DNA of 64,000 bases from positions 1,263,001 through 1,327,000 of the forward strand of contig BSBM01000426.1 in the NCBI GenBank assembly GCA_027924585.1, written 5' to 3'. Each line of letters opens with the position of its first letter. Position 1 is the stretch's first letter. This document shows positions 35,495 to 48,201 of this stretch, piece after piece. Position numbers and translations under genes: made by a program. The notes below the pieces were generated by a model that saw nothing but the letters and a program-made list of their open reading frames with translations, searched no databases and was not told the DNA's origin. The DNA is from Larix kaempferi (lineage: Eukaryota; Streptophyta; Pinopsida; Pinales; Pinaceae).

Positions 35495-38400
35495 GGCCAT
35501 AAATCTCATAGATTGATAACACCACTTGAATTTACATGTACTTGAATATGTTTCATTAATACATTTGTATAATTTTCCACAGTCTCGACTTTCTTTGGTA
35601 TCACCTTTGCATCTTTTACCATGTCCCCAATGAAATGGCATCAGATATCAAATACATGCTTTGTCTTTGCATGAAAGGCTAGATTCTTAACTAGACAAAT
35701 GTCATTTTCTTTTTGTACTAGGGGAATCGGCAACTGGGGACTGGGCTGGTACTCGCGTGACACGGAGTCATCCAATGTTTCTACCACTATACCCCTAGGT
35801 GCCCCACAACCACCCGCAAGCATGGGACATGGGTAAGCCTGGGTGTGATTTGAACTCGTGACCTCTATTTAGAACATGTGACTTCATATCAAGTGAATCG
35901 CCAATGAGCCACACCCGTGCGGGCTTTTTTTTTCTACAAATGTCATTGTTATTATTATAGTGAAATGTAATAACTCTTTCTCTTGACATTACATCTAATC
36001 ACAATTTCATAAGTGAGATGGCCTCATTGTAGACATGAGTAGTTTCCACATAGTTTGCCTTTGTAGTGGACAAAGTGACCACATCTTGTCACTTGCTTAT
36101 CCAACTCACTACTCCACGAAATAGTAGAAACACATATCCACTTGTAGATCAACTTCTCTCTACATCCGCTACCCAATCAAAATCCACATAACCTTGTATG
36201 TCCATTGAGTGTGGATTTCGTGAAACATTACTATGATAACAAATGGAATACTCAGATGTACCTATAGAATACTCAAAGACCCTCTTCACTGCAACCCAAT
36301 GTTCGTGTCTAGAGTTATCCATGCATCAACTAAAAATTCTCAATGCTTGAGCAATGCCGGGTATAATATAGACCATAGCATACATCAAACTACCAACTGC
36401 ACTAGTATAAGGAATATAAGTCATATCCTCCATCTTTGTAGGTTTTGTAGTCCACTCTATTCAACTAAAAGCTTAGTTCTCACATAAATTGGAACATTCA
36501 ATGATCTGCAATCTACCATTTGAAAATGTTGTAGCATAGATTCATGTACTTACTTTGGCTTAACCAAATCTTTTTTTCACTAGATATCTCTCTAGATATC
36601 CATTCCTTAAATATATGTTAAAGCCCCCAAGTCTTTCATGTCAAATTGTGCTAAAAGTTGAGACTTCAAACCATGAGCCACGTCACTCCTATTACCAAAT
36701 AATAAGATATCATCTACTTACAAAGTGATAACGAGGAAATGTTTTCCATCCTATTTTTAATACACATAGTGATTTGGTTTGGATCTCATAAATCCCAATG
36801 GACAAACACAAATGAATCAAACTTTTGGTACCACATTTTAAGAGACTATTGGAGACCATATAAATATTTTTTTATTTTGTAAACCAATGACATTTTACCC
36901 TTTTCAATGTAGTTCTATGGATGTGTCATATAGATCTCCTTCTTCAAGACACCATGTAGGAATCTTATGTTCACATCCATGTGCTCTCTTTATAAATCAA
37001 AATCCACTACTACAAATAATAAAAATATGATAGAAGTTAACATAGGGAAAAATTTCACCAAATTCTATTCCCTCATCTTAGAAATTTATCCTTTCACAAC
37101 AAACCCTCCCTTGTACTTTTCAACATTGTCATTTAAACTAATTTTTCTTTTGAACACCCATTTACATCCCATGGGTTTCTTCCCATAAAAAAATGGTATC
37201 AAGTCCCATGTACCATTCCTTTTAAGTTAAACCATCTCCTCATCCATGGTCAATCTCCAAGGCTCCTTAACATCCATTTCCATTGCCACTTTCATAGTTC
37301 TAGTTTCATTAGTGTTAATAAATAAAAAAAATACATATATAAAATTAGATGGACTATAATTATACCTATATTTTTTCCTTCTTTCCCGAGTGAACCTCCT
37401 AAAATTTTGAGGTGAATTTTATTCCTCCTCTTTTGAACTCTCTGAGCCCTCCTCATCATCAAATCCATCATAAATTTATTCATTTTCTTGTTCAACATTC
37501 TCAATCTTGGGAGGTAGCAGAAAAAATAAATTCTTCTCACCCTCTTCTAGTTGCACCACTATGGGAGAATATTTAACTTCTTTGAAAATAACATTTTCAC
37601 TGTGCAAAATTTCCTAGCTAGAGGATCCCAAAGCTTATACCGTTTCATACTAGCATTGTTGCCGATGAAGATACATTTCATTTCCTTGTTATCCAACTTT
37701 GACTACTTCTCCTGAAGCACATGATCATATGTATCTCAACCAAAAACATGGAAAATGCTAAAGTGGGTGCTTATTTCCCATCTAGACCTCCATAGCTCTT
37801 ATCCCCAATATTTGATGTGGGATACTTGTTGATTAGGTATCATGCAATAGCATCCACTTCTTCCCAATACTTTTTTTCCAACTCGGATCCAATAAGTATA
37901 CTCCTAGATTTCTCTATAAATATCCTAGATTCATATGTTCTACAACATAACTATGTTGAGGGGCATGTGGAGTGTTCTTGTGCCCTTGAATTCCATTGTC
38001 CTTGAAAAACTTATCAAACTTTGTAGAACAAAACTCTCATTGCTATTATGAGTGCTCAACATCTTAATATTTCTGCTACTTTGATTTTCTACGAGAGTAG
38101 TTTAATTCCTTAAATAGACTAAAGACCTTAAATTTAGTTATGAGAAAATATATCTATTTCCTTCTAGAAAAATTATTAATAAATGACACATACAAAGTAT
38201 TAGAAATCGAAGGAAATTTTATAGGAACAAACACATCAAAATTAATTATGTCCAACAACCCAAAATATTTGTGAGAACTAGAACAAAATTGAACATGGTT
38301 ATATTTTCCATATATGCAATTCTCACAAAAGTCAAATTCAATAGCACAATCAATCAATCCATCAAACAAGGAATTTGTTTTTCAAAACTTGTAGGCCTTC

Positions 38401-39760
38401 TCACCTATATGGCCCAATCTTTGGTGTCATAACATTATCTTCCCTCTAGGTTACTTGTTTTTTTAAGCAAGTGTTTGTTTAGGTACACAAAATGCTTGAC
38501 CATCGAAAGTAGATATAGGTTTTGAATGTGAGGGTGTAGATTATATGCATCTCTTTGTTACAAAATTTGAAGAAATATTACATTGAACAATGCACACATC
38601 AAGATTGAATAGAATGCATGCAAAAACACCCTTAGTGATCACCATAACTCTTTGAATTATTTTACACCCTTTTTGGAGAAAAAAATGTACACCTACATTA
38701 TTAAGTTTGTTTAACGATAGTAGGTTACAGGCAAAACATAGAATTCAGATGGGAAGTCATATAGAAGGAAGCTAAATTGATTCTATCAACCATGCAATCT
38801 AGCGTGTATTGGTTTCCAAAGATGCAACAAAGGCTTCTCCACCATCCCCCTAAGAATATTTTTCAGGCTCATCCTTAGAAACATTATTTTCCTTCTTATT
38901 CTTCTTTATATCTTCCTTGAATTCTCTTTTGAAATGCCCAACCTTGTTGCAATTGTAATATTTTTCTTTGGACTTTTGAGAAGATTTAGATCTCCCTCAA
39001 AATTTGAATATTCCATTTTCCCTCTCCTTTCCTTTATCCTTGATATTCCAAAAACAACCAAGGACTCATTGGTGGATTTAGAATATTTTCACCTGATCAC
39101 CTCCCTCGTGATTAAAGTATTCATAACCTCACCAAGAACTAATGTATTTACAGTTCTTTTGAATGGCCACTACTAAGTTGTTTCATGAATCTTGTAGAGA
39201 ACACAAAAGAATCACACAACGATTCTTCTCATCCATCTTCACCCCAATTGAGATCAATTGGGTCACAATAGCATTAAAGAAATTTAGATGCTTAATAATA
39301 GAATTACCATCACCCATTTTCAAGGATAACAACTTTTTTCAAATAATTTTTTTATTAACCATGGATTTAGCCTGGTACAAACCTCCCAATTTCTTCCAAA
39401 GAGTTGTTGCAACTTTCTTTCTAAAACATTCAACAATATCAAATCAACAAAACAAAGCTTGATAAGGTTTCTCACCTTTCTCTCCAGCACTTCCCATTCT
39501 TCATCTTTCATACCAGTGGATTTAGTTCCAAATATAATAGCCTATAGATCTTGATCTATGACCAAGTTTTCCATCTTGGGTTTCCACAACTCAAAGTTAG
39601 TGTCAGCATTAAAAAATTTCATTTCTATTATAAATGTTCTTGACATATCCTTGTAATAATCTATTTTCTTCCATGAAATATCCCACTCAAATCAAGATTA
39701 GCTTAAAAAATGCTTGTCCCCAACACTTTGGATTGGAGATGATCGGGCTCTAATACCAAA
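35345..39760 (-). mobile_element. Second Copia retrotransposon, heavily decayed
   Basis: The element is on the minus strand. It has a primer-binding site TGGTATTAGAGC at 39,747-39,758 and polypurine-like sequence next to TGTTGGGA at about 35,339-35,350. Between them are fragments in gag-pol order. A gag piece lies at 39.2-39.7 kb (DEEWEVLERKVRNLIKLC). A zinc knuckle YYNCNKVGHFKR, with its first Cys lost, is near 38,935. Integrase zinc finger FCENCIYGKYNHVQF is near 38.3 kb. RT VDDILLFGNRSDVAHGL is near 36.7 kb, and RNase H GYVDFDWVADVERS is near 36.17 kb. Nearly every domain has stops and frameshifts. No matching LTR pair could be aligned by eye. Confidence 0.85.
35707..35935 (-). mobile_element. 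tRNA-derived SINE
   Basis: This 229-bp insertion is flanked by a perfect 12-bp duplication 'acaaatgtcatt' (35,695-35,706 and 35,936-35,947). On the minus strand it contains an A-box-like TGGCTCATTGG (35,901-35,911) and a B-box-like GAGTTCAAATC (35,847-35,857) at tRNA-like spacing, that is, an RNA polymerase III promoter. A GC-richer body follows. It inserted into the RNase H-side end of the decayed Copia, so it is younger than that element. A run of A follows the duplication at the 5-prime side, which is unusual. Confidence 0.85.
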
Positions 39761-40215
39761 TGAAAGGAAGAAAATGTGACAAATGCGCTTCTTACACTAA
39801 TCAAAGAGAAAATAATGTGCATAGATTTAAATAAAAAAACTTGCGGTAATGAACAACATAGAAACATACATATGAATCTCTATGCAACTGAGCCGGCTGA
39901 CTAGGGTTCCTTAGTGACAATCGCCCCCTGTGCAGCAACTTTCGCAGGACATCGGTTGGCCCTTACTCTGTTCTCATGGACCCCCCTGGATTCGAGTCAG
40001 GAGGACCGCTGTCGGCGATTGTAGAGCAAAGCACATTGAATGTTATAATGTTCGGGTCTTGATGTTGAATAACCATATTAAGCTATTGCAATCCAACATA
40101 ACGCTTCGGGAATGTCATATTTGGACCTAACAATTTAAAAGGTTTGTAATGCAACATAGCCATTAAAATGTAGATCTACCATACAGAATTTAGCCAAGAC
40201 AAACATTCCAATGAG
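39761..40215. other. Right border of the decayed Copia and spacer
   Basis: Sequence beginning TGAAAGGAAG next to the primer-binding site should be the 5-prime LTR. A GC-rich patch follows (39,890-40,025). I could not find the matching LTR copy at the left end, nor a second border here. No gene. Confidence 0.4.
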
Positions 40216-41930
40216 ACATATCCATAGTAGACAATTGCATCCAACCAAAGACAACCACACAACCACAGTGAACATAAGTCAACCATCATAAATGTTAACC
40301 ATCATTAAAGTCAAACAAAGTCACCATGGTCAACCAAAGACAACCATAGTTGACCAAAGTTAGCAAATTCTAAAGTCAAACAAGGTCAACGAATAGTCAA
40401 TTATGGCCAAACAAATTCAACCATTATCAAACATAGTCAATTATCCAAACAAAGTCAACAATAGTCGACCATAGTCCACTATACTCAAAAATAAAATAAA
40501 GTCAACCAATAGTCAATTATAATAAAATCAAGTCAACCATAGCCAACCATAATTAATTAGTAAACCATAGTCAACAAAAGTCAGCCATACTCAACCATAG
40601 TTAGCAAAATAAAGTCAACCATAGTAAAAAGTCAAATAAGGACAACCAATCGTCAACTATGCTGTATTGTGGTTGAACAACCAAATCAACCACAGTAAAA
40701 CATGGCCAACCATTAACAACCATGGTCATCAATGAATAACCATGAACAACCATGGTCAACCATGGTCAACCATAGTCAACTATGAATAACCATGGTAAAC
40801 CAAAGTCAACCATGTTCAACCGAAGTCAACCATGATCAACCAAAGTCAACCATGGTCAACCAAAGTCAGCACATGGTTTACGAAAGTTAACCATGGTCAA
40901 CTAAAGTCAACGACTGTCAACCATGGCCAATCAGAGTGAGCCATGGATAACCATATTCAACCATTCTCAACCATAGTTATCCAATGGTTGACCATTGTCA
41001 ACCAAAGTCAACCATGGGAAACCATGGTCAACCATAACCAACCATATCAACCCATGGTCAACCAAAGTTAACCATTGTCAATCAAAGTCAACCATGGTCA
41101 TCTATAGTCAACCATGGTTAACCATGTTCAACCATAATCAGACATGAACATCCAAAGTCAACTATGTTTAACCATAGTCAACTAAAGTCTACCTGTTCAA
41201 TAAATAGTTAACTAATAGTTAATCAAACTCAACCATGTTTAACAAAAACTCAACTAAAGTCAACCACGATCAACCATGGTCAATGAAAGTCAACCATGGC
41301 CAACCGGTAACCCATTGTCAACTAAAGTCAACCATGGTAAATCAAAGTCATCCATGATCAACTAGAGTTACCCATGATCAACCAAAGTCACCCATGCTTA
41401 ATCCTGGTCAGCCATCATCAACCATGGTAGACCATAGACAAGTCAACCAAATCCAATCATGGCCAAGCAAAGTCAACCATGGTCAACAAAACACAACAAT
41501 GGTCAACCATAGTTAACAAAAGGTCAACCAAAGTCAACCATGGTAAACCAAACTCAACCATGGTAAACCAAATTCAACCATGGTAAACCAAAAGTCAACC
41601 ATTATCAACCAAAGTCAACCATGGCCAACCATAAACAACCATAGTCAACTATAGTCAACCATGGTTAACCAATCTCAACCATGGTCAACTATAGGGAGAT
41701 ACAAAGAGAGATTAGTCAACCATGGTTGACCGTGGTGAACCATGGTTGCATGGTTGACCATGGTCAACCATATAAATAATCTTAATTTCTTTCTCACTTG
41801 TTCATGGTTGACCATGGTTGACCATGGTCTAGCATGGTCAACCATGGTGGACCATATTCAACCATGCTCAACCATACTAAACCAAAAGTCAACCAAATTT
41901 GCCACGTCACATTGTCACAAAACCTACCAT
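40216..41930 (-). repeat. 10-bp GGTTGACYWT array (W-box-core rich), right arm
   Basis: The same monomer as 17.1-19.7 kb, but on the plus strand it reads GTCAACCAWR, so the array is inverted relative to the left arm. The alternating 20-bp form (AACCATGGTC / AACCAAAGTC) is clearest at 40,790-41,690. Between 41,705 and 41,870 the orientation flips and short palindromic stretches such as 'accatggttgaccatggt' occur. The array is cut by the CACTA element shortly after it ends. Confidence 0.9.
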
Positions 41931-41966
41931 GTCGCATTCTATTATGTTTCACCATCGTTAAGGATA

Positions 41967-42450
41967 CACTACAAGAAAAAGGGCATTTTAGCCTCACATT
42001 AGCACCACTATTTGTAAAGGATTTGGGAAATCCTCAATTTTCAAATAGTGGTGCAAAAGTGGTGATAATGTGGGGATACGCAAGTGGTGCTAAGATTTAT
42101 GGTGCAAAAGTGGTGTTTGTAAAAAAGTTGTTTTTGGTGTTAAATGAATATGTGGCATTCCATGGTGTATGGTGCAAACCACCAAAACTAATCTTAGGTG
42201 GATTTAACTTTTGTGGTGCAAAACACCAAAACCAATCCAACATGGATTGAGACTTTTTGGTGCAAAACACCAAAATTATTATTATTATTATTATTTAATA
42301 TACAGAAACTTGTATATGGTGCAAAGCACCAGAAAATAACAAGTGGTGCAAAGCACCATAAAATAATAAATGGTACAAAAAAATATAAATCACATATTAT
42401 ATATAAATATATATAATATGTGATTTATATTTTTTTGCACCACACATATA
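41967..42450. repeat. CACTA left terminal and subterminal repeats with hairpins
   Basis: The TIR is followed by many copies of 'gtggtgc' or 'ggtgcaaaacacc'. Two strong palindromes lie here. One has perfect 12-bp arms 'caccactatttg' and 'caaatagtggtg' (42,003-42,014 and 42,042-42,053). The other has arms of 35 bp with one mismatch around a 2-nt loop (42,371-42,405 and 42,408-42,442). Subterminal repeats of this type bind transposase in characterised CACTA elements. Confidence 0.85.
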
Positions 42451-43915
42451 TATACTTCTTAAGAGGGTTAAAAAATGTATATTGAAACATTTTCTTAAAG
42501 CTTATTTCGTTTTAATCCATCATTAACAAAATTATTAGGACAATCAAGTAAAGAATCTGTCACTCTCTCAACCACAAATATCTAGGGTTTCAATGACCCA
42601 ACCCATTAAGCTAGAGATCGATAAATGACAAGATGAGGAGGTTTAATGCTAAGATTTGAATGGTTCTACCAAAAAATTCTAGGATTGTCTCATTGAAACC
42701 ATGTGCATTGATCATCATCCATAGAACCCAAATTTCTTCCAACTGAACTTAATGGACGAATGGCTTATTTTGCAAGTGTCCAAGGAAATATATCTTCATT
42801 TCGACCAACAATCGAAAGAGCTAATACAACAATATGACAGTTTTTGGGTTAATGTTCAAAAAATATTTAACTCTGGCTTTGAAATATAAGTTTTCACATA
42901 ACATTAGAAATTGTAAGAACAATTTATATACTTCTGGTTGATGATTATATATCACCATAAATAAATAAAAATGATTTTATAAAATAAAAAATGACATGTT
43001 CAACCACATATTTTCACCATGAAAGAATATGATAAGATTTTAAAATAAAAATAAAAAAGAGAACTATTTATCTAGAACTGCCGATGACTATTTTTAATAT
43101 AAGAATTGTTTATAACACTTGCCATAAGCATAATTGAGGGTAACTTTGTGAAACCTTATCTTTAGCCATCGTGATCCATCCAATGGTATGTTTTCCAAGC
43201 TTTAAGGCTTAAATGTTATTTCACAACTAGAGGAGGAAATAGAGATAGTTCAATTTTATTTCCCAACCAGACGGAAACTAAATAACAAAGTGAAATAAAA
43301 AACGACATCAAAATTGCAATATACATGCATATGGCTAAATGATACATAAATAATAAACATGTCTTTACTTATCACAACATAAGTCTTTTTACATATACAA
43401 AGATCACATATTAAATGTAGTAACAACAAAAACAAAAACTGACTAAAACTAGACTATGTACCCACATATTATATGCAGTAACAAAAAAAAGGGAAAAGCA
43501 GGCAGCACAAAGACCGGTCTCATAGGGGAAAAGCGGGCAGTAAGCCATGTTCTTCCCATCTCATTAACTGGTGTGATCATCGTGAAAAGGAGACCTGTAC
43601 CATTTTGGTGACGGATGCATTTTAGCTTAACATATGATAATTAGATATATCCTTAAACACCGAACGATATTGCAATTATGTCCCCAAGCTGACACCAGAA
43701 AAGAGACCATCCAATTCCTTCTGACGAGGCTCTCTCTTTGACGAACCAACTTCCAACCCAAGGCCGTCCTTGGTGTGCTTCTCCAGTGATAGGTTTTGTT
43801 GATTGATAGGTGCTAGGTGCTAATCAATAGGTGCCTTATCACCACCATCCTTCCCATAACGCTTAGCGCTGCTTCAAACTGGGATTTTTTTTTGCTTAAA
43901 TAACATATTTCCAGA
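42451..43915. other. CACTA interior, no gene recognised
   Basis: AT-rich sequence with no domain I can recognise on either strand. In particular there is no transposase signature where it might be expected near this end. Confidence 0.4.
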
Positions 43916-43917
43916 TG

Positions 43918-44473
43918 TTATACATACGTCTCCTCTCCACCAAAGGGAGGGTTATCGGCTACGTCGATCATTCCTCTCTCCAAATCATCAAATCTCTCCG
44001 CCCAACCACTGTCGATGTCATTAACCAGCCCCACCATCGTACTCAACCAATTTGATAGAAACGAAATGTGCAATGAGGAAGGAGTAATAATCTCCCCATT
44101 CCCAAGACCTTTCAAAAACCGATCAATCAGAACATGGTGAACATCAATTTTATCCTGCATACTGCTTATTTGATCATGACCTAATGCATTGCGAAAGTCG
44201 TCATCTTCACAAAATGTTCTGAATATCATTTCAAATGCTTCCCTGTCACAGCGCTGAATGACGCCAACAAGCCATGAGAGAGTAGAACAATCTTTGTCCA
44301 TGGCCTCTTTGTCAGCTTCATAATTGATACATTCCACATACTCTACTAATGCTATCAAAACTCATAAATAGAGAAAGAGGTGTTTTCTCTTCGCATTGAT
44401 GCTTCACATAAATATGTAACCATTTCTCTGAGTGATCTATAGGTATTGGTGGCATTCAAAGTTGTAATCCACT
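43918..44473 (-). pseudogene. Captured gene fragment, possible BTB/POZ (At3g05675-like) C-terminal part
   Basis: On the minus strand a textbook acceptor (pyrimidine tract ending 'tttctttcag' just above 44,473) leads into WITTLNATNTYRSLREMV. A one-base frame break occurs at about 44,358. The frame then continues for 146 codons with IALVEYVECINYEADKEAM, STLSWLVGVIQRCDREAFEM and SLHISFLSNWLSTMVGLV, and stops at 43,918. Helical composition and the VEY.E...-E pattern recall the C-terminal domain of plant BTB/POZ proteins of the At3g05675 type. That call is tentative. The retained intron border indicates DNA-level capture rather than a retrocopy. The frameshift makes it non-coding as assembled. Confidence 0.45.
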
Positions 44474-45060
44474 CTGAAAGAAAAAAAGGAAGCAACAATG
44501 TCTGGAAATTACTGCTCCATGATAAATATTTTGGCACCTCTGTACTCAAACATGAAAAGCATGAGACTGTACCATTTGCAAAACCACGGCCTGCACACTT
44601 AAACTTCCAGAGAAATCTCCATACATTGCCGGAATCCCCATCACAAGCGTATTCGGTAGAGTGGACAATGAAAACAACGTGATTATCCATTCCAAGATCC
44701 CACTTTTTCCCAAACGAAGTCCATATTGCCATAACCACCAAAATAATAATCTTTTGCAGAGAATCTGCAACTATGAGTCTGTAATTCAAGATGTAAGGAT
44801 TGATACTGGAAATAAAATGGAAAGACAACATTGGAAAAACAAAAATAGTTGCAAAACAGTTTATTCCAAAACATTGATCTGGAGTAAAAATATCCACCAT
44901 TTTACATAACCATAAGCCATTATCATTGCCACATACAGAGGAACCACTGGACTCAACACCTCTGGACTCAACACAATATACAGATCCTTCACATTAATCA
45001 TCTTTTCCTTTCTCGCTAAAAGACTTTACTACTATTAAACTAACCCAGTTCAGATCAATT
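44474..45060 (-). other. Presumed intron or upstream part of the captured fragment
   Basis: An open minus-strand frame covers the acceptor and extends to 44,900, but its upstream part is probably intron read-through, since it contains the pyrimidine tract. No separate exon could be delimited. Confidence 0.3.
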
Positions 45061-45063
45061 CTC

Positions 45064-45501
45064 AGAGCATTCCTATATGGGTTACCCCTCAAAATGGGAT
45101 GTTTTCTACGTACCAAACCAAAAAAAAAAAGTTAAACACTTCAAGTAAATTTGCGCAGAGCTTAAGAAATATAGTTTCGAATCCCCAGGGTATTAAAAGA
45201 GACCACACTACTAATCTTCAACGAAACAACCTTATGAGGCAATATTCTTGACACGATATCAATGGGCATTGAGGACATTCACAGAGCATTCCTATATGGG
45301 CTATCCCCCAAAACGGGATTTGTTTTCATACCAAGTCAAAAAAAGAAGCTAAACACTTCAAGGAAATTTGTGCAGAGGTTAAAAATTCTAGTTTCGAATC
45401 ATCAAGGTATTAAAAGAGACCACACTACTAATCTTCAACGAAACAACCTGATGAGGCAATATTCTTATCTGAATTGGCACACTATCACTGGGCATTGAGA
45501 A
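45064..45501. repeat. 219-bp tandem duplication
   Basis: Copies start at 45,064 and 45,283 with 'agagcattcctatatggg'. They share 'tattaaaagagaccacacta' and 'ctaatcttcaacgaaacaac', with about 10 percent differences and a small insertion in the second copy. They lie inside the CACTA. Confidence 0.9.
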
Positions 45502-46022
45502 TATCCCTGCTGCATAGAATAATTAGCAGCATTGAACACTACACTAGCAGATAATTTATAGCTATCCGTGGCAGCAATAAGAGTAATAAAGACTAAATAT
45601 CAGTTCAAGGAGCTTCTTTTATGGCTGTATCTCAAGGAGGATTTTCCCATTCATTCAGCATGGTCGGGTTACATGTACATTCCCTTTTGACAGAGCTAAA
45701 GCAGTCGTTTACCCAGTAGATTCATTGGATTAAGCAGTAAAGGCTTAGCAAGCTCCGCTTATGCTGATTTGAGCAGGACCTTTGCTAAGGGCTTACTAGT
45801 TGTCGGGACATGGAGACCCACTTTTAATGGTTACTGGGGCCACAACATGATCACCTTGGAGGAATTCTATTGACTGATCCAAACACATCGGTACATTGTT
45901 AATAAACCCCATTGAAAAAGATATCTGGTTTTGTGTGTAAACTGTTGATAGTGTCCCTCATATCTCCGTTGATAATGTCCCTCATATCTCCAGGGAGTCG
46001 TCTTTCTGATTTCAGTCATGGA

Positions 46023-46104
46023 AAAGGATTCTCATATTATTCTGTATCAGCCTCAATGTCAAAAAGGATTCTCATATTATTCTATATCAGCCTCAATGTC
46101 AAAA
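46023..46104. repeat. 40-bp tandem duplication
   Basis: 'aaaggattctcatattattc' plus 'tgtatcagcctcaatgtcaa' occurs at 46,023 and 46,063 with a single substitution. A shorter repeat of 'gtccctcatatctcc' lies just upstream at about 45,952 and 45,977. Confidence 0.9.
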
Positions 46105-47765
46105 TAGTATTCCTCGACATAGATTTATTGATTGTATCTTCGGGACTTCCTATACCTTCTTCATTTTTACTCGACGCAAAAACCCCCTTCTAAAATGCAA
46201 CTCAGACTAATGCTCCGACTGCATGTTCCTTCTCCAAACATGATTTACTTCTTTGGAAGCTCAAAAGTTATATTTTAATGTAAACCATCAAACTTTGCAC
46301 GCAAAATGCAGATCCGCTAAGATGCTCGTTCTATTTTTGGTGTTGGTAACTTGCCTTTATGGATTCAACAATCTCTGTGCTTGTATTTTACCACACTTTT
46401 CCCATCCGCCTTGCGTTGAATATTCTCAACTCGCTAAACATGTGAATGACTATCGAAGAGAGGAACGATGGCCGATCAAAACCGAGAGATATACCATGAG
46501 TATGTTTAATGAACGGAGTTATTTTTCAACCCCCCACTGCAACTTTGTGTAATATAAAACCTCATCACATATCTTTGTGTTATTGCGTGCAATCGATCTT
46601 CAGCCAAAATCTGTTGCACTCATGTCCATTATTGTGTTGGGCTGTTCGAGTGGTGGTCAGGGGGTTATTTTTCCATCTCGCCTTTCTCGTGATTTTCACG
46701 AGTGGAATTGTTCGCTATGGTTCTCCTCAATTCTTTCATTGAACAGTGATACTAAATTTAAGTAGTCGATTGGTGTCTCTGTGAATGACGTCCCTCCCTC
46801 TCTTGTGGACTGTCATGTTTATGTTGTTTAGTTATTCTGAGAGGTTCTACACAATGGCCCCCATTTAATGCCAAGTATTTTTGTTCATATTTTTTTCTTC
46901 GAATTCGTGGGTGTTTTGTTTCTGCATGCTGTTGTGCTGAGTATGGATCATGTTGCCAGGATGCATAGATGTTTCATGTTGCGAGGGTGAATAAAAGTTT
47001 GTTGGGAAAGCTTTCAGCTTTCATTTGTGCGTTGTGGTGCATTTTTCTTAAACTCTACTCAGTCGACCTGAGTGTTTTGAGAATAGCAATGGAGAGGATT
47101 AGCATTCTGGAGATTGATATTCAATTCCTCCACCGAGTTGGCACATTTTCCTTTCCATATATGCCATTGTTCTGTGTATGGGAGCATTATCCTAGTTTCC
47201 TGTGTGTCGTGATGAGTTGATTGTCGCCTACCATATGCCCTGGGTTGTGAACATTATTCTTTTAGTGTGATTTTTTCTACACTACCACCCTCTACGATCT
47301 CTATGGATCTGTGTTTGTGTTCTTTCTTTCATCCAACATGTCACTTGGCTCCTTCTGCTACCACATTCCTCTGCCAAGTACATTATTCCCTTAGCATTGA
47401 TGTAATTCGATGCAACCTAGTGTTTCACATTCTCTGTACAATGTCTGCTCTTAACGCCTTATTCTACGTTTCTTTTGTTTTCCTGTGGTGTGATACAGGT
47501 GCCTATCACTGGATATACACCCTAACACAGAGCAGAGCAATCATGGTGCAGAGCGGGCAAGAATGAAAACACCTTGTTTTGATGATTATTTATTACTATC
47601 ACATGCTTGCTATTTCCCCTCCCATGACTTTCCAATATGGTACCCTATTCCTAAATCTTCGAGGTGAGAATATAGTTGGTTCTCCATTGCCATTCAAATC
47701 TGCCAAAAAATAAAAAATTCCAATAAATCTGTATACACAATATGTATCATTCTGAATGCATTCTC
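46105..47765. other. CACTA interior, T-rich on plus strand, no gene assigned
   Basis: Several open frames of 60-100 codons exist, and there is intron-like sequence such as 'tgttttcctgtggtgtgatacag' near 47,480-47,505. No peptide resembles a known family. It may be intron of a captured gene. Confidence 0.3.
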
Positions 47766-47771
47766 TTTAAC

Positions 47772-48201
47772 TTAAAAAGAAGAATAAGTATTGAACATTA
47801 CCAGTTTGACGATTCTCCTGTGGAAACTGCAACTGGATTTCTTGCAGACAGCCGTTCGTTTTCCTTCTTTCTCCATGTGGGAAAGCACCTCCAACATAAT
47901 AGAATTGTGAAATCTGACAAAAAACAAAATTTTAATGAAGGAAGGGATTTCCCTCATCTTGTGTTGTGCCCAAAGTTTCAAAAAGATACCAATTTTTCCA
48001 TACTTCACAGCTCTTTGAAGAGCACACCCACGGATCAACCAACTTAGACAGAAGTTCGTCTTGCTCAGTCCACACATTATAAACAAAGTTATGGCTCGTG
48101 CATAGTTCAATAGTAATGGAGACCAAGATTGGGTTTCCAACAGAAATGAAGTCGTTGGAAGGCCATGGCCACAGAGGCCCAATGGGTTGTAGTTTGCTCA
48201 T
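47772..48201 (-). pseudogene. Exon-like minus-strand segment, possibly upstream exon of captured gene
   Basis: The frame from ATG at 48,201 (MSKLQPIGPLWPWPSNDF, then TEQDELLSKLVDPWVC) is open for 89 codons. A second phase continues with AFPHGERRKTNGCLQEIQ to a donor-like CAAACTG/GTAATG at about 47,805. It is on the same strand as the fragment at 43.9-44.5 kb and could be its N-terminal exon. No domain recognised, and the phase change suggests decay. Confidence 0.3.

Noticed and set aside
35847-35911. Possible tRNA gene because of A- and B-box motifs
   Set aside because: The flanking 12-bp duplication and extra body show a SINE. No complete acceptor stem or anticodon arm can be drawn.
47772-48182. 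136-codon minus-strand frame as an intact gene
   Set aside because: It overlaps a more protein-like frame in another phase and runs through a donor-like site. At best it is part of a broken exon.
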